Shown: positions 8,987 to 16,599 of the stretch, piece after piece | How the letters are laid out: each line of letters starts with the position of its first letter | How positions within the stretch are numbered: the stretch's first letter is position 1 | Assembly (NCBI GenBank): GCA_017413105.1 | Contig: JAFPVA010000130.1 | Coordinates: forward strand, 62,001 to 126,000 | DNA length: 64,000 bases | From: Butyrivibrio sp. | GTDB lineage: Bacteria > Bacillota > Clostridia > Lachnospirales > Lachnospiraceae | Direction of reading: 5' to 3' | Program-made: the position numbers and the translations under genes | Notes under the pieces: generated by a model | What the model was told of the DNA's origin: nothing | Seen by the model: the letters and a program-made list of their open reading frames with translations, nothing else | The model's database searches: none

Positions 8987-9000
8987 TTAGGTTCCTCCAA

Positions 9001-9333
9001 TTATTTAAATGGTGTCTCAATCGCTGTACGATAGAGCTTACCTTCAAAGTCAATATTGATCATCTTGATCTGAACACCGAACAGATCATGCATCTCATTC
9101 TCATAAATAAATGCACAAGGATAGATGCTGGTGATACTTGATATTTCCTGATCCTCAGGGAGTGTAATCTTAAGCTGTTTTACCTCAAGATCCTTTCCAA
9201 AAGTATAAATAAGCTCATACGCTTCAGGAATACGAGTAGCACACTGCTGCATCAGATGATATCCCTTGAATTTAAGCTTCTGGGACTCGTCAATAATGTT
9301 TTCAGGATTAACAGTTATAAATTCTGTATTCAT
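9001..9333 (-). CDS. echD: Ech hydrogenase subunit EchD (NuoC-like)
   Basis: A 110-aa subunit homologous to the 30-kDa subunit of complex I (NuoC), a structural part of the peripheral arm. Recognisable features are the NuoC-like PCAFIYENEMHDLFGVQ segment and the overall length. Its ATG overlaps the echC stop by one base (TGATG), indicating translational coupling. Individual identification rests partly on position between EchC and EchE. Confidence 0.88.
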   Translation of the reverse strand: MNTEFITVNPENIIDESQKLKFKGYHLMQQCATRIPEAYELIYTFGKDLEVKQLKITLPEDQEISSITSIYPCAFIYENEMHDLFGVQIKMINIDFEGKLYRTAIETPFK

Positions 9334-10007
9334 CAGCCGTTCTCTCCTTTCACATTATTATCAGAAGCAGGCGCTGCAGCTGCAGGTGCCGCTGGTTTTG
9401 GCGCAGCAGGAACTGCTGGCTTAGGGGCAGGTTTTGCTGTAGCCTTGATCTTCTCTTCAGCCTGTTCTCTTAAAGCTTCCTCAGTAAGAACTGCATCATA
9501 CTGAGTAGATGGATCATAATCATCAGCAGTCATATGAACAGCAATCTTACTGTAGTCAACAGTACAATAGCCAGCCTTCATAGACTCCTTGAGTTTCTTT
9601 CTCTTTTCCTCCAGGATTCCAACTGCCTTTACCACACCCTCGATAAGAGCTTCAGGTCTGACAGCACATCCCGGAACATATACATCAACAGGAACAACCT
9701 TGTCTGCACCTCCAAGAATGTTGTAGCACTCTTTGAAGATACCGCCGTCGCAAGCACAGATACCGCAGGCTACAACAACCTTTGGATCCGGCATCATGTT
9801 GTAAAGCTGTCTTATTACAGGAGCAGTCTGAGCATTAACGCCACCTGTAAGAAGCAGTACATCTGCATGCTTTGGGTTACCTGTATTGATAATACCAAAA
9901 CGCTCCACGTCATAAAGAGGAGTCATTGTGGCAAGAACTTCTATATCACAGCCATTACAGCTGGAGCCATCATAATGTAACACCCAAGGTGATTTAGAAA
10001 TATTCAT
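9333..10007 (-). CDS. echC: Ech hydrogenase small subunit EchC (NuoB-like)
   Basis: Holds the proximal [4Fe-4S] cluster next to the Ni-Fe site; homologous to NuoB. Cluster cysteines are visible as SCNGCDIE (C17, C20), ACGICACDG (around C81) and VPGCAVRPE (C114). The core ends near residue 145. The rest of the 224-aa protein is a linker plus an Ala/Pro/Lys-rich tail (about 180-224), longer than expected for EchC and matching the tail on EchF. It is followed by echD with a TGATG overlap. Confidence 0.94.
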   Translation of the reverse strand: MNISKSPWVLHYDGSSCNGCDIEVLATMTPLYDVERFGIINTGNPKHADVLLLTGGVNAQTAPVIRQLYNMMPDPKVVVACGICACDGGIFKECYNILGGADKVVPVDVYVPGCAVRPEALIEGVVKAVGILEEKRKKLKESMKAGYCTVDYSKIAVHMTADDYDPSTQYDAVLTEEALREQAEEKIKATAKPAPKPAVPAAPKPAAPAAAAPASDNNVKGENG

Positions 10008-10037
10008 TATTCTTCCATTCCCTTCTATTACTTGTTC

Positions 10038-10907
10038 TTATTTCAAAACATTAAGAATCAACAGGTTTGTACCTGCGAATACTAAAATTACACTCCATGT
10101 AACAATAAGCATTGTTTTGTATTTAACTCGTGGGAACAGATTATCAATAAGTGTTTCCATGAAAAATACTACTGCGCAGGCAAGTACTGCCCAAACATAG
10201 CTTATAGGATTTGAAGTAACAAAGAACATTCCTACAATACCCATCATAAGTACTGTGTCATACCACTCAGCGATCTCAACCAGCGCAAGGTTCTGACCTG
10301 AGAGATCTGTTGTAAGCCCCTTTACCATTTCCTGGTGCATATGGTGTGAAGTACTAAGGTCAAATGGTGACTTACGAAGTTTGATGATGAGAATAAATGC
10401 AAAACCAATAAAGAATCCCGGAATCTGAGCAATAGCAGGAATATCGGCATTTATAAGGTCATTAACCATGAAACTTCCGTTTGCATAGTAGAAACCAATT
10501 GCTACAAGAAGAGTCATAGGTTCATAACACATCATCTGAAGAAGCTCACGCTGAGCACCCATGATACTGTATGGTCCGTTTGTAGAAAAAGCTGCAAGTA
10601 CAAGCATTACCTCTGACATTGAAAGAGCAAAGAAAACAAGCAGCATGTCTCCTCCGGCAAAGAAAAGTGTACCGGTGAAGATTGTAAAGATCAGATAAAC
10701 GGTTACAAACAGAACCTGAATGCTGTTAACAACGGTGGTCTGTTTGTGAAGGAGCTTGTTTACATCATAGAGAGGCTGAATAATAGGCGGGCCAACTCTT
10801 CCCTGCATTCTGGCTGAAAAAACTCTGTCCACACCAGAAAGAAGTGCTCCTATAAATGGTGCCAGAAGAATATATAATAAAGCTCTAACAATCATTATTA
10901 CTGTCAT
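10038..10907 (-). CDS. echB: Ech hydrogenase membrane subunit EchB (NuoH-like)
   Basis: An integral membrane subunit homologous to complex I NuoH; it connects the catalytic arm to the ion-translocating part. About eight hydrophobic helices are visible. Conserved features include RMQGRVGPP with its PLYDVNKLLHK extension, and the charged SPFDLSTSHH and AEWYD loops. The open frame runs up to 10979, but I start at ATG 10907. That ATG overlaps the echA stop (TGATG), has GGAGGTG 8 bases upstream inside echA, and gives the expected 289 aa. Confidence 0.94.
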   Translation of the reverse strand: MTVIMIVRALLYILLAPFIGALLSGVDRVFSARMQGRVGPPIIQPLYDVNKLLHKQTTVVNSIQVLFVTVYLIFTIFTGTLFFAGGDMLLVFFALSMSEVMLVLAAFSTNGPYSIMGAQRELLQMMCYEPMTLLVAIGFYYANGSFMVNDLINADIPAIAQIPGFFIGFAFILIIKLRKSPFDLSTSHHMHQEMVKGLTTDLSGQNLALVEIAEWYDTVLMMGIVGMFFVTSNPISYVWAVLACAVVFFMETLIDNLFPRVKYKTMLIVTWSVILVFAGTNLLILNVLK

Positions 10908-12856
10908 CAGAAAGCACCTCCAACTACAACTATTAACATTACAAGGACAAGGACTGTAGAAATCCAGATGCAAGGCCACAGAAGCTTTTTCTCTCCGAAC
11001 AAGTCTTCCATGTACCAGTTAGACATATAGAGTGCTCTTTCCTTACCAAAGGAATCAATGTAATGTCTGTCATCGCCTGCATTAACACCGGCAACATAGG
11101 ACATTGTCATCTTGGAATTCTTACCAAGTGACAGGAATCTTGAAGCAATTGGGATAAGGAAGATCATGGTTACCATAATCATCATGATAATAACATCACT
11201 TCCACCAATAACATCAGGAATATTTGTGTGGAATGCTTCATCAAGGATAGGCTGAATCATATGCCCTGACATCCAAGGGAATGCAAAACACATAACAACA
11301 ATCATTACTGTAAGTGGGAAGATTGAAACCATCTCACTCTTTGGTGTAATATCTTCAAGCTCAAAAGACTGGTGAATAACAGTACAGATCTTTCCAAGCC
11401 ATTTAGCCCAGTAGAATAAAGTACTTCCTGAACCAAATACAAGGAAAATAACAAGCCATACAGAACCTGAATCAACGAAGGCCTTAAGAGCTGCCCACTT
11501 TGAAACAAGCATTCCAAATGGAGCCATAAACATGCCACAGATACCGATGATCATGATAAATGCAAGTCTTGGAAGCTTAATGATAAGACCATGCATATCC
11601 TCGATATCACGGCTGTGCATACAGTTCTCAATATCACCAACTGTCTGGAACAAAAGTGACTTTGAAACTGCGTGGAACATAACAAGCATAACAGCTGCCC
11701 ACACACCTTCTGTTGTTCCGGTGCCGGCGCAGGCTGTGATAAGACCAAGGTTTGAAATTGTTGAATAAGCAAGAACTTTTTTACCATCACTTACAGTAAT
11801 AGCAAGAAGTGATGCAGCGAAGAATGTGAATCCGCCAATGACAGTGATCATAACACCTGTAAGAGTTCCATACATGACAGGCGCTACTCTGATCAGCATG
11901 TAAACGCCAATCTTAACCATAGTTGCTGAGTGAAGAAGTGCACTTGAAGGTGTAGGTGCAACCATGGCACCAAGGAGCCATCTTGAGAATGGGAACTGTG
12001 CACTCTTTGTAAGAGCAGCAAATGCAAAAAGTGTAACAGGAACAATAACAAGCGCATCTGCTCCAACTTCTGTTACCTGGCTTAAATTAGAAATGCCAAG
12101 AAAAATATTGCAGTACATAAGACCGGCAGCAAATCCACATCCGCCAAGAAGGTTCATCCAAAGAGCTCTGAAAGAATTGTCTACAGCTTCCTGAGTTCTT
12201 GTATATCCGATCATAAGGAATGAACATACACTTGTGATCTCCCAGAAGAAATAGATCCATCCAAGATTATCAGATGAGATGAGACCAAACATTGCTCCAA
12301 GGAAAACAAACATAAGAGCAAGGAAATAATTTGAACGATCTGCTACATCTGTGTGGTGGTGATGGTAATCTTTCATATATCCTGAAGCATAGATACAGAT
12401 CAGGATACCTACGATACCAACAATGAGGTACATAACTGCAGAGAAGGTATCAATTCTTACATGAGTATTTCCCTCTACCACCCTTCCGGTAAGATCCATC
12501 CAAAGAACCGGAATTGTACCTATAAGAGAAATAAGGATTGCATAGTATTTCTTGTATTTGATACTAAGAAAACATACAAGTCCCATAAGGAAAACTTCAC
12601 CACAGATAACAAACTTATCTGGCAGATGTGTTTCCTCCAAATACATAAATTGTGATGTGTCACCGGACATTAAAACATTGACAGCAACATAAACAGCACT
12701 GACCATAATTGTAAAACCACCAATAATGATCACTGCGCTCCTGAGTGGAGTGGCTTCCCGTAGAAGTCCAATTATTATTGCCATTACGAAAGGAAAAATA
12801 ATTAGAAAATTAACTAAAGTTGGAATTGCCAAGGTGTTCGCCCCTTTCACATACAT
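10907..12856 (-). CDS. echA: Ech hydrogenase antiporter-like subunit EchA (NuoL/MrpA-like)
   Basis: A large polytopic membrane protein (up to 649 aa) homologous to NuoL/NuoN and Mrp antiporter subunits, expected to move H+ or Na+ when Ech runs. Hallmarks are the FFWEITSVCSFLMIGY segment, FAALTKSAQFPFSRWLLGAMVAPTPSSALLHSATMVKIGVY broken over helices 7-8 (conserved Lys and His), and the later AVSKSLLF segment. ATG 12856 has no visible SD sequence. A TTG at 12832 has AAAGGGG 8 bases upstream and may be the true start. It lies 13 bp after csoR and is probably co-transcribed with it. Confidence 0.94.
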   Translation of the reverse strand: MYVKGANTLAIPTLVNFLIIFPFVMAIIIGLLREATPLRSAVIIIGGFTIMVSAVYVAVNVLMSGDTSQFMYLEETHLPDKFVICGEVFLMGLVCFLSIKYKKYYAILISLIGTIPVLWMDLTGRVVEGNTHVRIDTFSAVMYLIVGIVGILICIYASGYMKDYHHHHTDVADRSNYFLALMFVFLGAMFGLISSDNLGWIYFFWEITSVCSFLMIGYTRTQEAVDNSFRALWMNLLGGCGFAAGLMYCNIFLGISNLSQVTEVGADALVIVPVTLFAFAALTKSAQFPFSRWLLGAMVAPTPSSALLHSATMVKIGVYMLIRVAPVMYGTLTGVMITVIGGFTFFAASLLAITVSDGKKVLAYSTISNLGLITACAGTGTTEGVWAAVMLVMFHAVSKSLLFQTVGDIENCMHSRDIEDMHGLIIKLPRLAFIMIIGICGMFMAPFGMLVSKWAALKAFVDSGSVWLVIFLVFGSGSTLFYWAKWLGKICTVIHQSFELEDITPKSEMVSIFPLTVMIVVMCFAFPWMSGHMIQPILDEAFHTNIPDVIGGSDVIIMMIMVTMIFLIPIASRFLSLGKNSKMTMSYVAGVNAGDDRHYIDSFGKERALYMSNWYMEDLFGEKKLLWPCIWISTVLVLVMLIVVVGGAF

Positions 12857-12858
12857 AT

Positions 12859-12876
12859 TTCATGACATGTCATGAA
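12859..12876. repeat. Perfect 18-bp palindrome at the csoR-echA junction
   Basis: TTCATGACATGTCATGAA is its own reverse complement. It covers the csoR stop codon and lies immediately before the echA start region. It could be a DNA operator or, in mRNA, a short hairpin affecting echA translation. Confidence 0.6.
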
Positions 12877-13166
12877 TTTTTCATAAATTTGTCGATAGCT
12901 TCATTAAGCTCAACAATAGCTTCTTCATCACCATCTTCTACAGCATGAACGATGCAATGGCTGATATGTTCTTTTAATATCTCATTTCCGCATTTGTTTA
13001 TTGCAGATTTCACAGCTGAAAGCTGAATAAGAATCTCAGAACAGTCTCTGTCATCTTCTACCATTTTTTTAACAGACTCAAGGTGTCCGATAGCCTTTGA
13101 AAGCCTGTTGGAAATAGATTTAATGTGCTGTGGATCATGGTGATGATTATGGGTATGAGAACTCAT
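12870..13166 (-). CDS. csoR: CsoR/RcnR-family metal-sensing transcriptional repressor
   Basis: A 98-aa all-helical DUF156 repressor. The ligand triad position holds C42-H67-C71 (spacing 25 and 4), the Cys-His-Cys pattern of Cu(I)-sensing CsoR rather than the Cys-His-His of nickel-sensing RcnR. However, the N-terminus is His-rich (SSHTHNHHHD), as in metal sensors that use N-terminal His ligands, and there is an extra C59. I start at ATG 13166, which has GGAGG 5 bases upstream; the frame extends to 13250 but has no SD or family similarity there. It heads the ech hydrogenase genes (13-bp gap), suggesting metal control of a nickel enzyme. The cognate metal cannot be decided from sequence. Confidence 0.88.
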   Translation of the reverse strand: MSSHTHNHHHDPQHIKSISNRLSKAIGHLESVKKMVEDDRDCSEILIQLSAVKSAINKCGNEILKEHISHCIVHAVEDGDEEAIVELNEAIDKFMKNS

Positions 13167-13184
13167 AAAGACCTCCATAAAACA

Positions 13185-13250
13185 ATGTGCGTTTTTGTTA
13201 ATTTTTTGACTTTTAAGTTCAAAAAATAAATCTGCCAAAAAAACGCACAT
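13185..13250 (-). promoter_or_regulatory. Nested inverted repeats in the csoR-ech 5' leader
   Basis: An outer perfect 12-bp inverted repeat (ATGTGCGTTTTT at 13185-13196, AAAAACGCACAT at 13239-13250) encloses an inner one at 13202-13226 (TTTTTTG/CAAAAAA plus ACTT/AAGT). Given the promoter at 13265-13293, the predicted mRNA would start with this structure, which ends about 13 bases before the csoR SD. It may be an RNA leader or an extended operator. Confidence 0.6.
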
Positions 13251-13264
13251 CTAAGCCGAAAATT

Positions 13265-13293
13265 ATTTTATTCCTATTAATAGGAAAAATCAA
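13265..13293 (-). promoter_or_regulatory. Promoter of csoR-ech with palindromic operator in the spacer
   Basis: Minus strand TTGATT, 17-bp spacer, TAAAAT. The spacer contains the perfect 16-bp palindrome TTCCTATTAATAGGAA (13271-13286), the classic location for a repressor operator. It lies just after the ohrR-like stop codon, with the predicted start of transcription near 13257. Confidence 0.65.
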
Positions 13294-13299
13294 TAAAGA

Positions 13300-13740
13300 T
13301 TATCTTACATTTCCAATAATCTTATATAAAAGATCATATAAGAGCTTACCTTCTTCCACTGAAATCTTAACACAAGATCCAACCTTGGAAGGAATACTAA
13401 GGGCCTTGTCTCTAAGACCAAGTCCTTCATCCGTAATAGTAACAACAAGATTACGTTCATCTTCATTGGAACGCACTCTGTTAATATAGCCCTTACTTTC
13501 GAGTTTCTTAAGAACAGGAGTAAGAGTACCGGAATCAAGAAACAGTGATTCACCAAGAGTCTTAACATTGACACTCCTCTTCTCCCAAAGAACCATCATA
13601 GTAATATACTGTGTGTACGTAAGATCGATTTCATCAAGAAATGGTTTATATCTTCTGATTATTTCTTTTGAGCATGCATAAAGCGGAAAACAAACCTGAT
13701 TACAAAGTTTTAAAGCTTCATATTTTTCTTCACTGTTCAT
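13300..13740 (-). CDS. MarR-family regulator, OhrR-like
   Basis: A 146-aa winged-helix regulator of the OhrR subgroup, which senses organic hydroperoxides through a reactive N-terminal cysteine. The family pattern is visible: NQVCFPLYACSKE (sensing Cys near residue 16), LTYTQYITMMVLWE, the recognition helix LDSGTLTPVLKKLESKGYI and the wing with EDERNLVVTIT. A Tyr in YTQY that hydrogen-bonds the sensing Cys in OhrR is present. No ohr peroxidase gene is next to it; neighbours are the CtpE-like ATPase upstream and csoR-ech downstream, so its target is unknown. The SD sequence AGGAGA lies 7 bases before ATG 13740. Confidence 0.85.
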   Translation of the reverse strand: MNSEEKYEALKLCNQVCFPLYACSKEIIRRYKPFLDEIDLTYTQYITMMVLWEKRSVNVKTLGESLFLDSGTLTPVLKKLESKGYINRVRSNEDERNLVVTITDEGLGLRDKALSIPSKVGSCVKISVEEGKLLYDLLYKIIGNVR

Positions 13741-13803
13741 AACTATCTCCTGATAAAAAGAATTGAATACTATTTAATTATATCACAATATAATACTTAT
13801 TGA

Positions 13804-16245
13804 TTAATTATGTATTGCAGATTTATTTACGTTTAATAAATTTTGCAGTTTTTTTTCCAAAAACCGGAAATATAATGTCAAATAACGCATAAAAGGTTCA
13901 GTTGCAATGGCAAATAATACAAACAGCATTATGCATTTGGTGGATACATAGCTGATTGAAAACAGATCATGGAAAACAAAAGCACCAATGATCATTACTA
14001 TTATACAACCCACAATAACTCTTATCCTGTATGTATTAACAGGAGCTGAAATGTTTGCCAGAATAATAAAGCCTACTATTGCAAGCAAAAAAGTTGCTGC
14101 AACCGAAACGTCTTCTTTATCTACACCAAAGGTATTACTAAATACCACAAGCGCCGCTATGGCAAAAAAGTCTGTCAATGCAGCAGGCATAGCTTTTAAA
14201 AGTACTTTTACAAGAAAATGTCCTTTTATCCTTCTGTTATTCGGCTCCATGGCAAGGAAAAATCCAGGGATACCAATATTTACAAGACTTACCATTGTAA
14301 TCTGTGAAGGCTGCAACGGATATGTCAACACATTGATGATAGAAAAAAGCGCAAGAAGAAGGGAAAATATGTTTTTTACAAGGAAAAGAGTTGCTGTCCT
14401 CTCAATGTTGTTAATATTTCTCCTACCCTCTGAAACAATTTTAGGCATCCTCGAAAAATCTGAGTCCAGAAGGACTACCTGCGCAGCCTGAATAGCTGCA
14501 TCACAACCGGCAGCCATGGCAATCGAGCAGTCAGCATCCTTCATGGCAAGAATATCATTTACACCATCACCTGTCATGGCTACAGTATGCCCCTCTTTTT
14601 TTAATGCTTTAACTATCTTCTGTTTCTGATCAGGGGAGACTCTTCCAAAAACAGTGTAATCTTTTACTGCATCAGAAATATCGGCTTCATCAAGGGTACT
14701 GGCATCTATATATCTGTCAGCGTCGGAAATACCTGCATTCTTAGCGACCTCGGAAACAGTAATCGGACTGTCTCCAGATATTACTTTGATATCAACGCCC
14801 TGCTTTTTGAAGTATTCAAAGGTATCTCTGGCGTTTTCTCTTATAGGATTCTGTAAAAGTATGAAAACCAATGGTTTGCAGTTTGCTCCTGATAATGAAC
14901 CTTCAGGAACAGGAAGTGACAGATTTTCATCCGTCATCTCGTAAGCAGGTTCACCATCTGCTCCACCGTAGTATCTGGCAAAGCAAAGAACTCGAAGTCC
15001 TCTTGATGAATAGGTATTAACAATATCCTTGTATTCATCAAAGTTGGAGCTAAGGACAAATTCCGGTGCGCCCATAACATAAGTAGCATCATCAAACTGA
15101 ACAGCGCTGTATTTAAACTTGGAAGAAAAAGCATGAAAACTTAAACAGGTTCTGTTGGTTGAATACTTAAAAAAGTCTTCAAGAGCCTGCATTGTAATGT
15201 TATCATCAGGAACACAGCCAATATAATCAGAAATCAATACACTGTAACTTTTCAAAAGCTCATCGTCATCAGTGTCATTAGCAACAACTGCATCTGCAAC
15301 CAGCATACTGTTATCGGTAATTGTTCCGGTCTTATCAACACAGATAGTATCAACTCTGGCAAGAGTCTCAATACTTCTCATGTCGTGAAGCATTACTTTA
15401 TCTTTGGCAAGTCTAAGTGTGCTAAGACCCAGTGTAATGCTAAGAAGAAGATACAAGCCTTCCGGAATCATGCCAATAAGCGCGGCAACCACAGAAGGGA
15501 CTGTTTCAGAAAATGAATTGCCCTGAATAAAGAATCCCTGCACGAATAAAGCAATACCTATAGGGATAATGGCAAGACCTGCAGCTGCAACAATACGATT
15601 AATGGATCTTACCATTTCAGACTGTTCGGTACTGGACATCTTTTTAGCCTTGAGCATAAGCTTTGAGATATAAGAGTCTGCACCAACTTTGGTAAGCTTA
15701 GCGATACACCTTCCTGATACTACAAAGCTTCCGGACATAAGTTCAGCGCCTGCGCCCTTTACTATTTCATCTGCTTCGCCGGTCAAAAGAGCTTCATTTA
15801 CGCATATTTCGCCCTCTAATACCTCTGCATCTGCAGCAATCTGGCTTCCTGCAGTAAGTAGCACAATGTCTCCAAGAACAAGCTTATCAACGGCAACAGT
15901 ATCCTCAGCACCATCTCGTATTACAGTGACAGTAGTCTGGTTGATGACGCTTAATTTGTCTAATACTTTTTTTGCCTTAAGCTCCTGCGCAATACCAATC
16001 AAGGAATTGCAGATAACAACAGGTAAAAAAGTCAGGGAATTAAAAGCTCCGGAAATAATCAGGAGTATTGCCATAATAAGAAAAATAAGGTTAAAGTATG
16101 TAAATACATTCTCTTTAATAATATCCCCGGTGGTTTTGGCGGTATTATCAATTCTGATATTTCCCTTACCCTGCCTGTATAGTTCTTTTGCCTCAGCTGT
16201 AGTTAATCCTTTATTGGAAAATTCTGTCTCAAATCCAAAGTCCAT
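13804..16245 (-). CDS. P-type cation-transporting ATPase, CtpE-like
   Basis: An 813-aa P-type ATPase. Motifs in order are the actuator LLTGEADE, the phosphorylation motif DKTGTITD (near residue 305), the nucleotide domain with SGDSPITVSEVAK, and MTGDGVNDILAMKDADCSIAM. Ten or so membrane helices are seen, with IGMIPEGLYLL as the M4 ion-binding segment. PEGL rather than CPC argues against a Cu/Cd/Zn pump. The nearest remembered family is CtpE, linked to Ca2+ transport in mycobacteria; the substrate here is not established. It is transcribed after minE (terminator between) and 63 bp before the OhrR-like gene. Confidence 0.88.
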   Translation of the reverse strand: MDFGFETEFSNKGLTTAEAKELYRQGKGNIRIDNTAKTTGDIIKENVFTYFNLIFLIMAILLIISGAFNSLTFLPVVICNSLIGIAQELKAKKVLDKLSVINQTTVTVIRDGAEDTVAVDKLVLGDIVLLTAGSQIAADAEVLEGEICVNEALLTGEADEIVKGAGAELMSGSFVVSGRCIAKLTKVGADSYISKLMLKAKKMSSTEQSEMVRSINRIVAAAGLAIIPIGIALFVQGFFIQGNSFSETVPSVVAALIGMIPEGLYLLLSITLGLSTLRLAKDKVMLHDMRSIETLARVDTICVDKTGTITDNSMLVADAVVANDTDDDELLKSYSVLISDYIGCVPDDNITMQALEDFFKYSTNRTCLSFHAFSSKFKYSAVQFDDATYVMGAPEFVLSSNFDEYKDIVNTYSSRGLRVLCFARYYGGADGEPAYEMTDENLSLPVPEGSLSGANCKPLVFILLQNPIRENARDTFEYFKKQGVDIKVISGDSPITVSEVAKNAGISDADRYIDASTLDEADISDAVKDYTVFGRVSPDQKQKIVKALKKEGHTVAMTGDGVNDILAMKDADCSIAMAAGCDAAIQAAQVVLLDSDFSRMPKIVSEGRRNINNIERTATLFLVKNIFSLLLALFSIINVLTYPLQPSQITMVSLVNIGIPGFFLAMEPNNRRIKGHFLVKVLLKAMPAALTDFFAIAALVVFSNTFGVDKEDVSVAATFLLAIVGFIILANISAPVNTYRIRVIVGCIIVMIIGAFVFHDLFSISYVSTKCIMLFVLFAIATEPFMRYLTLYFRFLEKKLQNLLNVNKSAIHN

Positions 16246-16261
16246 AAGGCTTCCCCTTAGT

Positions 16262-16299
16262 AAAAAGAACCCGGGCTATCTTATAAGACATCCGAGTTC
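16262..16299 (-). terminator. Rho-independent terminator downstream of minE
   Basis: On the minus strand GAACTCGG (16292-16299) pairs with CCGGGTTC (16267-16274), with one G-U, followed by T5. It closes the minC-minD-minE transcript. Confidence 0.78.
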
Positions 16300-16305
16300 C
16301 CTTAA

Positions 16306-16584
16306 TTATTTAACCGTATGAGTCATGTTCTTAATAGGAATATTTGCATATAATGCCGGTAATGTCTTGCCGTCTTTCTCCTCTGAATCTATCTGAGTAA
16401 TGTTGATATCAATGCCATCAATATCAACCTCTACATATTTTGACAAAACTTCTATGATATCGCTTCTGATCCTCTGCATAATTTCAGGTGAACAGCTGGC
16501 GCGATCAGAAACAAGAACGAGTTTAAGTCTGTCCTTGGCCACATCACTTGAAGATTTTTTCTTAAAAATATCTGAAAACTTCAT
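16306..16584 (-). CDS. minE: Cell division topological specificity factor MinE
   Basis: A 92-aa protein that stimulates MinD ATPase and drives removal of MinCD from the membrane, restricting Z-ring placement to midcell. The N-terminal membrane-targeting/anti-MinCD segment (MKFSDIFKK, AKDRLKLVLVSDRA) and the topological domain (MQRIRSDIIEVLSKYVEVD) are both seen. The SD sequence GGGGGAG lies before ATG 16584. Gene order minC-minD-minE with a 15-bp gap to minD. MinE occurs in some clostridia but not in Bacillus. Confidence 0.93.
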   Translation of the reverse strand: MKFSDIFKKKSSSDVAKDRLKLVLVSDRASCSPEIMQRIRSDIIEVLSKYVEVDIDGIDINITQIDSEEKDGKTLPALYANIPIKNMTHTVK

Positions 16585-16599
16585 GTCTGCTCCCCCTGC

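Noticed and set aside
10907..10979. Extra 24 residues on EchB (Cys-rich start)
   Set aside because: This is the end of echA in another frame; GGAGGTG and the TGATG overlap support ATG 10907.
13300..13740. OhrR-like gene as the dedicated regulator of ech
   Set aside because: The csoR-ech promoter begins after its stop and the family senses peroxides; no ohr gene is nearby. Regulation of ech by it remains possible but has no direct support.
15689..16321. Plus-strand 210-aa open frame opposite the P-type ATPase
   Set aside because: Antisense shadow of a gene with all P-type ATPase motifs; Ser/Ile-rich composition and no ribosome-binding site of note.
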